In this document: in pieces, positions 1 through 7,643 of the stretch | Layout: each line of letters starts with the position of its first letter | Numbering within the stretch: position 1 is the first letter of the stretch | Source: a virus | Strand: one strand, 5' to 3' | Virus record (IMG/VR): IMGVR_UViG_3300043436_003269 | Location: 1 to 64,000 of that record | DNA length: 64,000 nt | Made by a program: the position numbers and the translations under genes | Notes under the pieces: model-generated | The model's input: only the letters and a program-made list of their open reading frames with translations | Databases searched by the model: none | Told to the model about the DNA's origin: nothing

Positions 1-127
1 CCATGCTTAATGGTTTATTTGTAAAGTTGAGTTTAGCCTTCTCGAAATAAAGGAGACCTATTTCTTTATCGTCATTAGAGATGGTCACTCTAATCCTGTC
101 ATCTATTTCTGTCAGTACATACTTCAT
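1..127 (-). CDS. Partial unknown protein, N-terminal part only
   Basis: The 42 N-terminal residues are visible on the minus strand, starting at the ATG at 125-127 and running off the left edge. They begin MKYVLTEIDDRIRVTIS and look like a small beta-rich soluble protein. The MKYVLTE start loosely resembles the ITEEQ leaders of other proteins here, but the match is weak. No function can be named. Confidence 0.6.
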   Translation of the reverse strand, partial: MKYVLTEIDDRIRVTISNDDKEIGLLYFEKAKLNFTNKPLSM

Positions 128-612
128 GACGTTAATTATAGTTGGGGAACATATAAAAATAAAGTTATTAACAATTAAGTTATCCACATGACACTATGTC
201 AGGGGGGAAAATAAATGTCGATTGTTGATAACTTTAGGGGTAAAAATTTGGAAATGTCAAAATGTCAGGGGACTCGTTGCATTGGGGATAATCCCTTGAC
301 GGGTTTTTGGTTCCCCACCTATGTACTAATTCCCCCCACTTTCTACCACCATTTCCTTTATTACGATAGTATTAAGACCACTTTTTTCCCCCTGACACTA
401 TCAGGAGGACCATTTTTTTACTATATACGATTTCCAGATAAAAAAGGAACACTAAGTGTAGAGGGCGGGGAAACGACCGTAGGGAGTGTTTCAGAGGGAT
501 TTTATCCCCCTTCAACGAGGGAACCGACTTGTTATTAAACCCCCTCGTTAGGTGGACAATCTATGTCCCTTCGTAGTGGAGACAACTCGTAGTGGAGGAA
601 AGTGGGAGAATA

Positions 613-658
613 ATGGACTCTCTAATTATAGACCGTAGGTCTTATCTTACGAGTCCAT
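613..658. repeat. Stem-loop 1 with shared loop motif
   Basis: The arms ATGGACTC (613-620) and GAGTCCAT (651-658) are exact complements. The loop carries ACCGTAGGTCTTATCTTA, in which GACC/GGTC can form a small apical helix. The next hairpin carries nearly the same loop sequence. Confidence 0.65.
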
Positions 659-677
659 CCCTGACCCACACTCTATG

Positions 678-742
678 GATTATATCTTATTACATATAAT
701 TCTTACCGAAGGTCTTATCTTATATGTAATCTCATATAATCC
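678..742. repeat. Stem-loop 2, 20-bp stem with shared loop motif
   Basis: The arms at 678-700 and 720-742 pair over 9 + 11 bases with a three-base internal mismatch. The loop contains ACCGAAGGTCTTATCTTA, 17/18 identical to the loop of the hairpin at 613-658. Two long hairpins with a conserved loop suggest selected structure. Confidence 0.7.
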
Positions 743-802
743 ACTACATCACATCTCACCTGTCTATTCGTTTAGGTGGGGACCCGACTATTAGGCGGGG
801 GA

Positions 803-882
803 AATAATACAATACATGAGTGAACGAAAAAGGAGACCCGAATGGAGTCTCCCTTTGTAGTGAGTGAATGGAATGTATTATT
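803..882. repeat. 80-bp repeat element, copy 1
   Basis: 78 of 80 bases match the copy at 3157-3236. The ends are inverted (AATAATACA... / ...TGTATTATT). The middle has a GGAGAC/GTCTCC stem flanked by A and T tracts, so it can serve as a terminator for the HNH gene whose stop codon lies in its right end. It could also be a small non-autonomous mobile element. Confidence 0.85.
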
Positions 883-1786
883 TCACAATAAGTTTATTAA
901 GACATTCTTCTTTAATATGTAGTTTAATATTATCATAATAATCAATAGTAATTGGGTCGGCAAACTTATTACTTTTATTTTGATTATATTTAATGGTGGT
1001 TAATTGTAAATTACATAATGAATTAATGATACTTGGGTGAGTTCCTAATTTAAAATAACTAATAGGTACTTTGTGGTCAACTTCATATCCACCCTCATAA
1101 TATAAATCAAAAGTTTTTAAATAATCAAGAAGTTGTTTAGGTGAATACCCTAATAATTTGTTAGTGGTATCATTTTTAGTTAAACCCATTTTAGATAAAG
1201 CTCTTTTTAATATAGAACGACATTTACTATCCCACTTACCAATCTCACTGTTTAAGTAATTTTTTTTAGCGGTTTTTCTCCACTTTTTAAAGGTCTCAGG
1301 ATTTTCTTCTTTCATTCGTTTTGAATATTCCTTTGTAGATTTTAACACTCGTTCAAGATTTTTATCTTTATAATCATTTGATTTCTCACACATACATTTT
1401 TTACACTTGGTTACCAATCCATCTCTAGTGTTATTGTTTTTATGAAAGTCATCAAAGACATAAAAAGATTTACATCCATGACACCTTTTTTTACCTTCTT
1501 TTTCCATAATAATATCGTAATCTCGTCTGTTTATTTTATTATGGTTGGCATAATTTTTAACAGTGCTAGGTAACACTTCAAAGTGTTTTGCAATATCCTC
1601 CACACTTCTACGTTCTTCGCTATAGAGTCTAAAAAATGTATTTATGTCCGTAATAGTTTTTCTACCGTGTTTCTCTGCCTCGGCACACTTTTTACACAAA
1701 CTACCTTTTTTATTGGCACTATTAAAATTATCCTTATTAGAATATGTGATATTACTATTACATGATGGACACTCGCGAACTAACAT
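878..1786 (-). CDS. HNH homing endonuclease with zinc fingers and HTH
   Basis: This encodes a 302-aa DNA endonuclease, probably a free-standing homing enzyme. Order: an N-terminal CPSC...CKKC zinc knuckle; a helix-turn-helix-like segment (about residues 40-85, RSVEDIAKHFEVLPSTVKNY); a second zinc ribbon (CHGCK...CKKCMC, about 105-135); a basic linker; and a C-terminal HNH core (VDHKVPIS ... LCNLQLTT ... NQNKS). I start at 1784-1786 because a TATATTTG box lies exactly 4 nt upstream; the longer frame would place its start inside the promoter. It follows a terminator at 1803-1829 and ends in the 80-bp repeat. Confidence 0.88.
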   Translation of the reverse strand: MLVRECPSCNSNITYSNKDNFNSANKKGSLCKKCAEAEKHGRKTITDINTFFRLYSEERRSVEDIAKHFEVLPSTVKNYANHNKINRRDYDIIMEKEGKKRCHGCKSFYVFDDFHKNNNTRDGLVTKCKKCMCEKSNDYKDKNLERVLKSTKEYSKRMKEENPETFKKWRKTAKKNYLNSEIGKWDSKCRSILKRALSKMGLTKNDTTNKLLGYSPKQLLDYLKTFDLYYEGGYEVDHKVPISYFKLGTHPSIINSLCNLQLTTIKYNQNKSNKFADPITIDYYDNIKLHIKEECLNKLIVK

Positions 1787-1790
1787 AATA

Positions 1791-1798
1791 CAAATATA
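1791..1798 (-). promoter_or_regulatory. Class A promoter box (TATATTTG)
   Basis: The box lies 4 nt before the HNH start and matches the Bacteroidota -7 element TAnnTTTG, implying a leaderless or nearly leaderless mRNA. Confidence 0.7.
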
Positions 1799-1802
1799 CA
1801 AA

Positions 1803-1829
1803 AAAACCTCACCATTACAGTGAGGTTTT
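1803..1829 (-). terminator. Intrinsic terminator
   Basis: The arms AAAACCTCAC and GTGAGGTTTT are perfect complements around a 7-base loop. It ends the small gene at 1840-2016, and its U tract runs straight into the promoter of the HNH gene. Confidence 0.85.
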
Positions 1830-1839
1830 AAATATTTTT

Positions 1840-2016
1840 TTACTTACCTTGTTCTAAAAGTTCGTAATAGTCAAACAGGTGTTGGGTATCTCCATCCCCG
1901 CACAAATAATTCCATAGTGCTATGTCGGATTCTTTAATCTGTTCTCGTTTGGAATTAAAACGTTCCTTGTTCTTAATCGCCTGTTCTTCTGTCATGGAGT
2001 GTATTGTAGTCATCAT
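1840..2016 (-). CDS. Small unknown protein, 58 aa
   Basis: This short reading frame translates as MMTTIHSMTEEQAIKNKERF... and ends ...YYELLEQGK. It is charged, soluble and probably helical. It is believable because a TATATTTG box lies 4 nt upstream of the first ATG (2014-2016) and a strong terminator follows the stop. ATG 2011-2013 is an alternative start. No family recognised. Confidence 0.7.
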   Translation of the reverse strand: MMTTIHSMTEEQAIKNKERFNSKREQIKESDIALWNYLCGDGDTQHLFDYYELLEQGK

Positions 2017-2020
2017 AGTA

Positions 2021-2028
2021 CAAATATA
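2021..2028 (-). promoter_or_regulatory. Class A promoter box (TATATTTG)
   Basis: It lies 4 nt before the ATG of the 58-aa gene. Confidence 0.7.
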
Positions 2029-2067
2029 GTATAAATATTGTTAAGACAAAACATTCTTATTTTAATA

Positions 2068-2295
2068 TTATTCTTCCTCTTTAGTTAATTCAATATATCG
2101 TAATGCCATATCAATCAATCCGTTCATGTATTGCCATCTTGGTCCTGCGTTTTCATGTCCGAATATCTCAATCAGTTTTTGTTTTTGCCATTCCCTTTCA
2201 GTTTTGACCAATGATAACCATTGACCATCAATCGTATCCGCTTTGTGGAATGCACTTGATTCATCAAATGGTGGTAAAGTAATCTCTATACTCAT
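2068..2295 (-). CDS. Unknown protein, 75 aa
   Basis: This acidic soluble protein (MSIEITLPPFDESSAFHKAD...) has a Trp-rich helical C-terminal half (EREWQKQKL, RWQYMNGL, ending LTKEEE). It has no signal peptide or membrane segment and no recognised family. Unlike its neighbours it has a class A box about 24 nt upstream (2320-2327), so it has a short leader. Confidence 0.7.
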   Translation of the reverse strand: MSIEITLPPFDESSAFHKADTIDGQWLSLVKTEREWQKQKLIEIFGHENAGPRWQYMNGLIDMALRYIELTKEEE

Positions 2296-2319
2296 TGTTC
2301 TTATTGTTAGTTAATGATA

Positions 2320-2327
2320 CAAATATA
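2320..2327 (-). promoter_or_regulatory. Class A promoter box (TATATTTG)
   Basis: TATATTTGTATC lies upstream of the 75-aa gene and leaves a leader of about 20 nt. Confidence 0.6.
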
Positions 2328-2592
2328 TTAATATTTTTTATATCTTCAAATATTTTACCGTCAGATTTAGAGTAAACGGTAAAATCATTTAAATTTACCG
2401 TATGTAAACTTTCTATACATGAGAACCGTATCATGTAAAACAATTATACATTACTGTTTAGGATATGTCCTAATTATTACCACATATCCTTTATAGAGAT
2501 GTAATTGTATTATACCGAACGGTATTATACCTGAAAGTATAACTGTAATCTGAAAGAATATTACCGTAAGGGAATATAAGGTTGTTGACCTA
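2328..2592. other. Intergenic region rich in ACCGT inverted repeats
   Basis: This stretch has no gene. It holds several TTACCGT / ACGGTAA pairs: TTTTACCGT near 2351 facing ACGGTAAAA near 2380, ATTTACCGT near 2395, an ATACCG-AA-CGGTAT palindrome near 2515-2530, and TTACCGTAA near 2570. Such clustering in a divergent promoter region suggests operator sites or a structured leader. Confidence 0.45.
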
Positions 2593-2600
2593 TATTTATT
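2593..2600 (+). promoter_or_regulatory. Class B promoter box (TATTTATT)
   Basis: It lies 4 nt before the ATG at 2605. Confidence 0.55.
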
Positions 2601-2604
2601 TTAT

Positions 2605-3042
2605 ATGAAAGTAACTATCTCAGAATCTAAACTTACTAAAGTTATTCACAACTACATTGATATTTCTTTTGAGGGATTTGATAATTGTTATTATAATTGG
2701 GCTGATTTTAATTGTGGTATGGGTGTATGTTGTGACCCTTATGCCATAGGGTTTGTTCTACCTGATAGGGAATACGATGACTACCTATTTAAATTGGTTA
2801 ATAGACAGTATTACGATGATAATGGTGATTATCCTCAGGAACTTAAAGATGAGTTACCTGAACCTTGCCAAAATAGTCCTGACGTAAGTGACGAGGAGTT
2901 TGACCTCATCGTATTATCTGAGGAAATGTATGAAAGACTTGAAAGTTTATTCGGTGATATCAATATTTGGAGTAAACCTTTATTGAATATTATTAATGGA
3001 GTATTCAATACGAATGCTCGTACTGTTTCATACCCTTATTAA
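2605..3042 (+). CDS. Unknown protein with leader-like N-terminus, 145 aa
   Basis: The N-terminus (MKVTISESKLTKVIHNYI) resembles the ITEEQ-type leader found on several other proteins here: a short beta-like stretch, then ExKLxxxI. The rest is acidic and rich in Tyr, Cys and Asp, with a CCDPYAIGF segment near residue 40 and an acidic EELYERLESLF-like helix near the C-terminus. No family recognised. A class B box 4 nt upstream agrees with expression alongside the other leader-bearing genes. Confidence 0.75.
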   Translation: MKVTISESKLTKVIHNYIDISFEGFDNCYYNWADFNCGMGVCCDPYAIGFVLPDREYDDYLFKLVNRQYYDDNGDYPQELKDELPEPCQNSPDVSDEEFDLIVLSEEMYERLESLFGDINIWSKPLLNIINGVFNTNARTVSYPY

Positions 3043-3156
3043 TCCCCACCCCTCATTTAACTTAATGTGTCTTATAAGGGACAAAGTATATATGTTTTGT
3101 TCCTTTTATGACGCATTATTATCGTAATGTGGATTACCGTAATGGCCGTTACGATA

Positions 3157-3236
3157 AATAATACAATACATGAGTGAACGAAAAAGGAGACCCGAATGGA
3201 GTCTCCCTTTGTAGTGAGTGAATGAATTGTATTATT
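3157..3236. repeat. 80-bp repeat element, copy 2
   Basis: This is the second copy, with perfect 11-bp inverted ends (AATAATACAAT / ATTGTATTATT). As in copy 1, its right end supplies the stop codon region of a minus-strand gene, here the one at 3235-3546. Confidence 0.85.
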
Positions 3237-3546
3237 AATTATGATAAATATGATATAACCGTTTAATTGTTTTCTCGAATGCATCCGAAAGTTTAGTCAC
3301 GTATTCTATTTCTTCTTGTTCAGGTAAATCTTCCCAACCAAGTTCATACTTATTCCACATAATTGCTTCCACAACCCTTAAAGTTAATTCATATTTGAAT
3401 TGCTCATAACTTTCAGTTTCATGGTATACTTGTTCTGCATTAATTGGAAGCATGTCTTTAGCTAAATCTAAATCAACTCTTCTAATAAAGAATTTCGATT
3501 TAAATTCTTCTCTTATTATTCTTCTTATGGATTCTTTTAGATTCAT
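3235..3546 (-). CDS. Unknown protein with NLKESIR leader, 103 aa
   Basis: It begins MNLKESIRRIIREEF, nearly identical to the start of the unrelated protein at 7644 and related to those at 10876 and 14472. After the leader come about 85 residues of mostly helical, charged sequence (LPEQEEIEYVTKLSDAFEKT). I infer a cleaved capsid-targeting leader with a small cargo. A TATTTATT box is 3 nt upstream. The stop lies in the 80-bp repeat. Confidence 0.8.
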   Translation of the reverse strand: MNLKESIRRIIREEFKSKFFIRRVDLDLAKDMLPINAEQVYHETESYEQFKYELTLRVVEAIMWNKYELGWEDLPEQEEIEYVTKLSDAFEKTIKRLYHIYHN

Positions 3547-3549
3547 ATT

Positions 3550-3557
3550 AATAAATA
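3550..3557 (-). promoter_or_regulatory. Class B promoter box (TATTTATT)
   Basis: AAAGTATTTATTAATATG matches, base for base, the sequence before the leader gene at 10876; the spacing to ATG is 3 nt. Confidence 0.65.
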
Positions 3558-3573
3558 CTTTAATAATGAAAAA

Positions 3574-3595
3574 CCCCCACCATTATAGTGATGGT
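3574..3595 (-). terminator. Probable terminator
   Basis: On the minus strand a small ACCAT/ATGGT hairpin is followed by GGGGG and a T run, just after the GIY-YIG gene. Confidence 0.5.
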
Positions 3596-4950
3596 CATTT
3601 CTTTCTCGGAAAAAACTTATCTAATAATCCTCTCTTTTTAGAAGTATAATATGCGCTCGTACTTCCCCTTGCAAAATGAGTTCTAGTTTTATAATTTTGG
3701 GATTCTTCTCTTAAAAGTTCTTCGGTCCAAACTGTAGTTCGTTTCATATGAGAAATAATTTTTTTATAAAAGTCTTCACCTATTTTTTTGGCGGCGACAG
3801 TTACTGCGCGTGAATTTTTATAAAATTCAGTTAGTGTATCATACTTAAGTGCTTCTTTTTCTATGTTTTCGGGTGTCCAACGTCTTGTAAATCCACCCAA
3901 CCCTCCAGTTTTAGTACGATTTAAAATTTTCCATCCTTCATTACGGTATTTGTTCAGTATTTCAGTTTCCATCTCAGATGCATCATCTTTATTTAAAAAA
4001 TCGGTCATTATTTTTTTTATAGGTACTAACCCTGTTTTTTCCATATAAAGGAAAACCGCAGAATTTTTTTTGCTCATGTGGTCACTATGTCTTTGAGATG
4101 GTTTGTAGGTCAATCCTACGTAAACACTATTATCGGAAAATTCATACGTATAAATAATTCTTGAGTATTTGCTACCTATTTTTTCCATGTGTGTACAAAT
4201 ATCATTTAATATCTTTCTTTCTTTTGAAACTTGATATGCATTCCTATTGTTTTTTCGGAAGTCTGACTTTGTGGTATATTTCAAGGCTTCATTTTTTAAT
4301 TCTTCGTAGGTCCACCTTTTAGGTTGTGGCATATGTGAAGTTATTAAATTAAAGAAATCGATACCTATTTTTTTTGCAGCACTATGAGCACCTTTACTTT
4401 TTTGCTTAAAATCAGTTAAAGTATTATGTTTCAAAGCTTCTTGTGTTAATAATTCTTTGGTCCATCTTGTAAAATGACTATTATCCATATGAGATGTTAC
4501 ATCATACCAAAAATTTTTACCTTTAGACATTGCAGCCTGATACGCTTTAAAATTGTTTTTTTTGAATTCAAGTTTCGTTTGGTATTTAAGTACTTCATTT
4601 CTTAAAATCTCATCAGTCCAATAATTTAACTTATTTTTCATGTGAGAAGTAATGTCGTTAAAAAATTCACGTCCTCTTCTTAACGCCGAAAGATATGCCG
4701 CTTTATCATATTTTTGAAATTCTCCTTTATATTCATATCTCAAAGCAATTTGTTTTAATTCATTTTTAGAAAGATTCGCACATTTTCTTGTTATGTGAGA
4801 TGTTATGTTATCAAAAAATTCTTTACCCCTTTTTAAAGATTGCCTATACTGTGAACTAGCGTTATTTTTGAAATCCGATAATGTTGAATACTTTAACGCT
4901 TCTTTTTTTAAGTCTTCATCAGACCATCTATTGTAATGACGTTTATCCAT
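3595..4950 (-). CDS. GIY-YIG endonuclease with seven DNA-binding repeats
   Basis: This 451-aa protein is a probable homing endonuclease. A GIY-YIG nuclease core lies at about residues 265-350 (IIYTYEF ... VYVGLT ... RHSDH ... ETEILNKY ... LNRTKTGG). It is flanked by seven copies of a ~46-residue repeat, five before and two after, of the form RWTxExLxxEALKYxTxxDFxxxxxxAYxxAxxxGxxFxxxITSHM. Such W/ALKY/SHM repeats accompany phage GIY-YIG enzymes and probably read DNA. The seventh repeat is degenerate. Confidence 0.85.
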   Translation of the reverse strand: MDKRHYNRWSDEDLKKEALKYSTLSDFKNNASSQYRQSLKRGKEFFDNITSHITRKCANLSKNELKQIALRYEYKGEFQKYDKAAYLSALRRGREFFNDITSHMKNKLNYWTDEILRNEVLKYQTKLEFKKNNFKAYQAAMSKGKNFWYDVTSHMDNSHFTRWTKELLTQEALKHNTLTDFKQKSKGAHSAAKKIGIDFFNLITSHMPQPKRWTYEELKNEALKYTTKSDFRKNNRNAYQVSKERKILNDICTHMEKIGSKYSRIIYTYEFSDNSVYVGLTYKPSQRHSDHMSKKNSAVFLYMEKTGLVPIKKIMTDFLNKDDASEMETEILNKYRNEGWKILNRTKTGGLGGFTRRWTPENIEKEALKYDTLTEFYKNSRAVTVAAKKIGEDFYKKIISHMKRTTVWTEELLREESQNYKTRTHFARGSTSAYYTSKKRGLLDKFFPRKK

Positions 4951-4982
4951 AAGGTCTTTCTCTCCTTCCTAACCGAGTTTTC

Positions 4983-5300
4983 TCAAACCTTAAAAATAGG
5001 ATTTAAAAACTCCATAAGGTCTTCACCGTACTGATAATGCTCAGGGTCAGTAATACTACCATTGATTAGTTCTATTCTTCTCGGATTTTCCAAATACCAC
5101 TTGGCTAATAATATGGATGAAGTCATTGTATCTAATACATCCCCAAACTCGTGGTTGTCATTATACCATCCTGTTTGAGTTTTGTATTTACGAAACTCTA
5201 TTGAAAAGTTTAGATTGGTACCATCATTATAATGTTCAGGAATGTAATGAATATACACACCGTTCTCTTCTAACTCCTTATATGTTTCTAAACTAATCAT
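4983..5300 (-). CDS. Unknown protein, 105 aa
   Basis: This soluble acidic protein (MISLETYKELEENGVYIHYI...) has aromatic-rich mixed alpha/beta sequence and a C-terminal HYQYGEDLMEFLNP. It forms a run with the next three minus-strand genes (5293-6605), overlapping the upstream one by 8 bases, so they are probably co-transcribed. No family recognised. Confidence 0.7.
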   Translation of the reverse strand: MISLETYKELEENGVYIHYIPEHYNDGTNLNFSIEFRKYKTQTGWYNDNHEFGDVLDTMTSSILLAKWYLENPRRIELINGSITDPEHYQYGEDLMEFLNPIFKV

Positions 5301-5931
5301 TATCTTGTTCTTTTGTAAATTCTGTCATATATGAATAATCAGTTGAGTGATATGTTTTATTCTCCACCGAATAAATATTCAAATCTATTTCGTATCCAGG
5401 ATTCTTATCTATCCTATTAAATGTCCAAGCTCTATCAAACCAAATTATCCTGTTGTTAGGATATATAAAATAATTCCCATTATCCATTTTAAATACGTGC
5501 CCACATTTGTGTTCAGGTGTTTCAGAAAACCCCAAATCAAGATTGTTTCTATTTTCGTGAGACCAATCAAGCGTGAATAGATATGTCCCCTGTCTTTTAA
5601 CCCCTGTGATGGATATTAAATCTGCTCTTAACCCCGATAGTCTCTCCCTAACTTTTACGTCAATGTAAGGACTAAAACAATCCCAATAGATGTATTCAGT
5701 TAAATCTAATACTTCAGCATCTTCTTTCCATACAAATGCATGTATTGGTCTTCTTGTCCAATTAACTCCGTTTTCCAAGAACGCCTCAAATAAAGGTGTC
5801 CTACCTTGAATTGATGCCACCGAATGAACATCACATGGTGTGAACTCACCAATTCCTTTTTTATGGTTAAATAAAAATTCGTTCCTTATTAAACAGTTTA
5901 TTATTGGTAAGTTTGCGTTTAAAAATGCCAT
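5293..5931 (-). CDS. Conserved-looking phage protein, 212 aa
   Basis: This soluble protein starts MAFLNANLPIINCLIRNEFL and has a Trp-rich C-terminal half (IYWDCFSPYIDVKVRERL, HKCGHVFKMDNGNYFIYPNNRIIWFDRAW). The many Asp/Trp/Tyr residues and even length suggest a globular enzyme-like fold, but no catalytic signature is recognised. It overlaps both neighbours (start at 5931 within the stop of the next gene), consistent with translational coupling. Confidence 0.75.
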   Translation of the reverse strand: MAFLNANLPIINCLIRNEFLFNHKKGIGEFTPCDVHSVASIQGRTPLFEAFLENGVNWTRRPIHAFVWKEDAEVLDLTEYIYWDCFSPYIDVKVRERLSGLRADLISITGVKRQGTYLFTLDWSHENRNNLDLGFSETPEHKCGHVFKMDNGNYFIYPNNRIIWFDRAWTFNRIDKNPGYEIDLNIYSVENKTYHSTDYSYMTEFTKEQDND

Positions 5932-6212
5932 TATGTTTTCTTGTTAAAATCTAATATTGTTGATACTTCCGATACCCACCCTTCAGGTATGTTTCCGTTT
6001 TGTAATTTCTTTATTGCTGATATAGCATCCGATTCATTATCAAATGTTATGTTATATGTACTGGAATATTCATGATGAGAATCTGTTCCACTAATAGTTC
6101 TCCACCATTTAAACCACAAAACATTTACCTGTTTTTGTATGGTAAAATACTCATATTTCAAATTACACTTTTCATATAATTTATGTCTAACAACTCTATA
6201 TATTGGTTCCAT
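5931..6212 (-). CDS. Unknown protein, 93 aa
   Basis: This small soluble protein (MEPIYRVVRHKLYEKCNLKYEYF...) has a Trp-rich centre (VLWFKWWRTISG) and a C-terminal helix. It lies one base from the 6213-6605 gene and overlaps the 5293-5931 gene at ATG/TAA, in the same operon. No family recognised. Confidence 0.7.
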   Translation of the reverse strand: MEPIYRVVRHKLYEKCNLKYEYFTIQKQVNVLWFKWWRTISGTDSHHEYSSTYNITFDNESDAISAIKKLQNGNIPEGWVSEVSTILDFNKKT

Positions 6213-6605
6213 CTATTTAATTAAGCTAATAAAATCATTTATCTCCATCACCCCATCCATTCCCTCTAATAAGTTTACGGTCTTTGGTTTACCGTTCTCC
6301 ACTAATGATTTGATTACCATGTAGAACTTACAGTTCACATTCACTTCATTCTTCATCATTAATGCGTTGTATGCTTTTTGTTTCTGTCTGTCACTTCTAT
6401 ATGTTGTTGTGACATCTATATATACTTTGGTACCGTTAATCTCTGTGGCGAAGTCAAAATCAATTAATTGGTGTATTCCGTGAGAGTTAATGAAACTTGG
6501 TTTGTCCTTCTTCTTCATCTTGGTAATCCCCGTCCTTTCGGTGAATACCTTCTCGAAATCGTTTCCGTTTCTTGACCGTGATTGATTTGATGACTGATGT
6601 TCCAT
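6213..6605 (-). CDS. Possible PD-(D/E)XK-like nuclease, 130 aa
   Basis: The pattern resembles small restriction-endonuclease-fold proteins: GNDFEKVFTE helix (about 14-25), then LIDFDFAT (about 47-55), then KVYIDVTTTYRSDRQKQK (about 60-78). The usual ExK is replaced by IDVTTT, so catalytic activity is uncertain. It heads the four-gene minus-strand run down to 4983. Confidence 0.5.
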   Translation of the reverse strand: MEHQSSNQSRSRNGNDFEKVFTERTGITKMKKKDKPSFINSHGIHQLIDFDFATEINGTKVYIDVTTTYRSDRQKQKAYNALMMKNEVNVNCKFYMVIKSLVENGKPKTVNLLEGMDGVMEINDFISLIK

Positions 6606-6684
6606 TCCTACAAACTTAAAACTTATTTACCGTAAAATCAATAGGATGTTGGATGTTATATATTTTATCATTATCATTATCCAT

Positions 6685-7023
6685 ATGGAAACCGAAACTA
6701 AAATGTTGGACAAATATATGAGGAAGATGTTCCCATTTATTATTAACGTATCGGAGGTTGAACCTGTTAGAGTTCGTAGGTATTCTAAAGATAGGGATTT
6801 TAATCTTGAGTTACGTATTTCCATATATGTTTCCCCATCACATTTCTGTGAACTCATGGACAATAGAGTTGATGTTAAAATGAATAGTTATATGCTGAGG
6901 GAAACCTCATCCATGATTAAATCTATTATTCCTGATGCTGATGAAAGTAGAATTAAATTCTTATTCTACCCCGACATTGATTCCGTTACCATTTTTGACA
7001 ACTTAACAATTCCCATAAATTAA
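6685..7023 (+). CDS. Unknown protein, 112 aa
   Basis: I start at the ATG at 6685; the longer frame begins with a non-credible Ile run. METETKMLDKYMRKMF is followed by alternating hydrophobic/charged strands (ELRISIYVSPSHFCEL) and a C-terminal FYPDIDSVTIFDNLT. Soluble; no family recognised. It is divergent from the 6213-6605 gene. Confidence 0.65.
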   Translation: METETKMLDKYMRKMFPFIINVSEVEPVRVRRYSKDRDFNLELRISIYVSPSHFCELMDNRVDVKMNSYMLRETSSMIKSIIPDADESRIKFLFYPDIDSVTIFDNLTIPIN

Positions 7024-7038
7024 ATTGTAGTATTAAGA

Positions 7039-7054
7039 TATTTTTGTATCTTTG
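7039..7054 (+). promoter_or_regulatory. Tandem class A boxes (TATTTTTG + TATCTTTG)
   Basis: Two abutting TAnnTTTG octamers, end to end, lie 7 nt before the ATG at 7062. Confidence 0.6.
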
Positions 7055-7061
7055 CTTTATT

Positions 7062-7574
7062 ATGACGAAGGAGGAATTTACAATAAAGGAACTTGTTAAA
7101 ATGCGAGACGAAATTGATTGTCGCATTCACAATTATAAGGATGGGTATTTCTATCTCTGTAATGTTCGCTCTTATGGTCGTAATTGGAAAGAGAATTATA
7201 TCTACAATACCTACACTCTTCAGGATTTGTGTTACCAATACAATGGTGATGAAGGGATTGTCGATGTGGTTTCTAACAATCCTAATTTGGGCGACATTGA
7301 TAACTATGGTGATGTTATGTATGTTCCCACCGTTGAGGACCATGAAAAATGGTTGTCTCACAATCGTTTGGTAAGAACAATACCCGAATATGAGGAAGCT
7401 TGGAGGGTTTGGGATAACCGTGATAATGTTCCGTTTAACCAACGACCGTACTTCGCACCATTCTATTCTAAAGAAGAAATAGAAGAAATGAAATTGGAGT
7501 TGGAGAACTTCGATATGTCATTTGTCGCACCTGTTCGTGTTAAGTATACCGAACCTGTTGAGGAAGAACAGTAA
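7062..7574 (+). CDS. Unknown acidic protein, 170 aa
   Basis: The ATG at 7062 follows tandem class A boxes. MTKEEFTIKELVKMRDEI leads into a Tyr/Asn/Asp-rich body (DGYFYLCNVRSYGRN) and an acidic C-terminus ending EPVEEEQ. Soluble; no membrane segment; no family recognised. Confidence 0.75.
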   Translation: MTKEEFTIKELVKMRDEIDCRIHNYKDGYFYLCNVRSYGRNWKENYIYNTYTLQDLCYQYNGDEGIVDVVSNNPNLGDIDNYGDVMYVPTVEDHEKWLSHNRLVRTIPEYEEAWRVWDNRDNVPFNQRPYFAPFYSKEEIEEMKLELENFDMSFVAPVRVKYTEPVEEEQ

Positions 7575-7631
7575 ATCTGTCGTTGTGTGGCTGGCATCAA
7601 ATCCCCCAACCCCCTTTTTTATTTATTATAG

Positions 7632-7639
7632 TATTTATC
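7632..7639 (+). promoter_or_regulatory. Class B promoter box (TATTTATC)
   Basis: GTATTTATC lies 4 nt before the ATG at 7644. Confidence 0.6.
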
Positions 7640-7643
7640 ATAT

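Larger units (their letters stand above)
128..877. other. Non-coding region with nested hairpins and inverted repeats
   Basis: About 750 bases hold no convincing gene; the one long open frame (215-538) has atypical composition and I read it as chance. Seen here: a 16-base inverted pair around TGTCAGGGGG near 198 and 385-400; a repeated TCGTAGTGGAG at about 571 and 588; two hairpins at 613-658 and 678-742; and the 80-bp repeat at 803-882. It could be a structured RNA, a control region or a replication-related site. No TAnnTTTG box clearly drives it. Confidence 0.6.

Noticed and set aside
215-538. 107-codon plus-strand open frame in the left non-coding region
   Set aside because: Composition (Pro/Phe/Gly/Tyr-rich, no regular hydrophobic pattern) is unlike the neighbours, there is no promoter box before it, and the DNA is full of inverted repeats. 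I treat it as chance.
6213-6605. Confident restriction endonuclease call
   Set aside because: The fold pattern is suggestive but the ExK catalytic pair is not evident, so only a tentative call is given.
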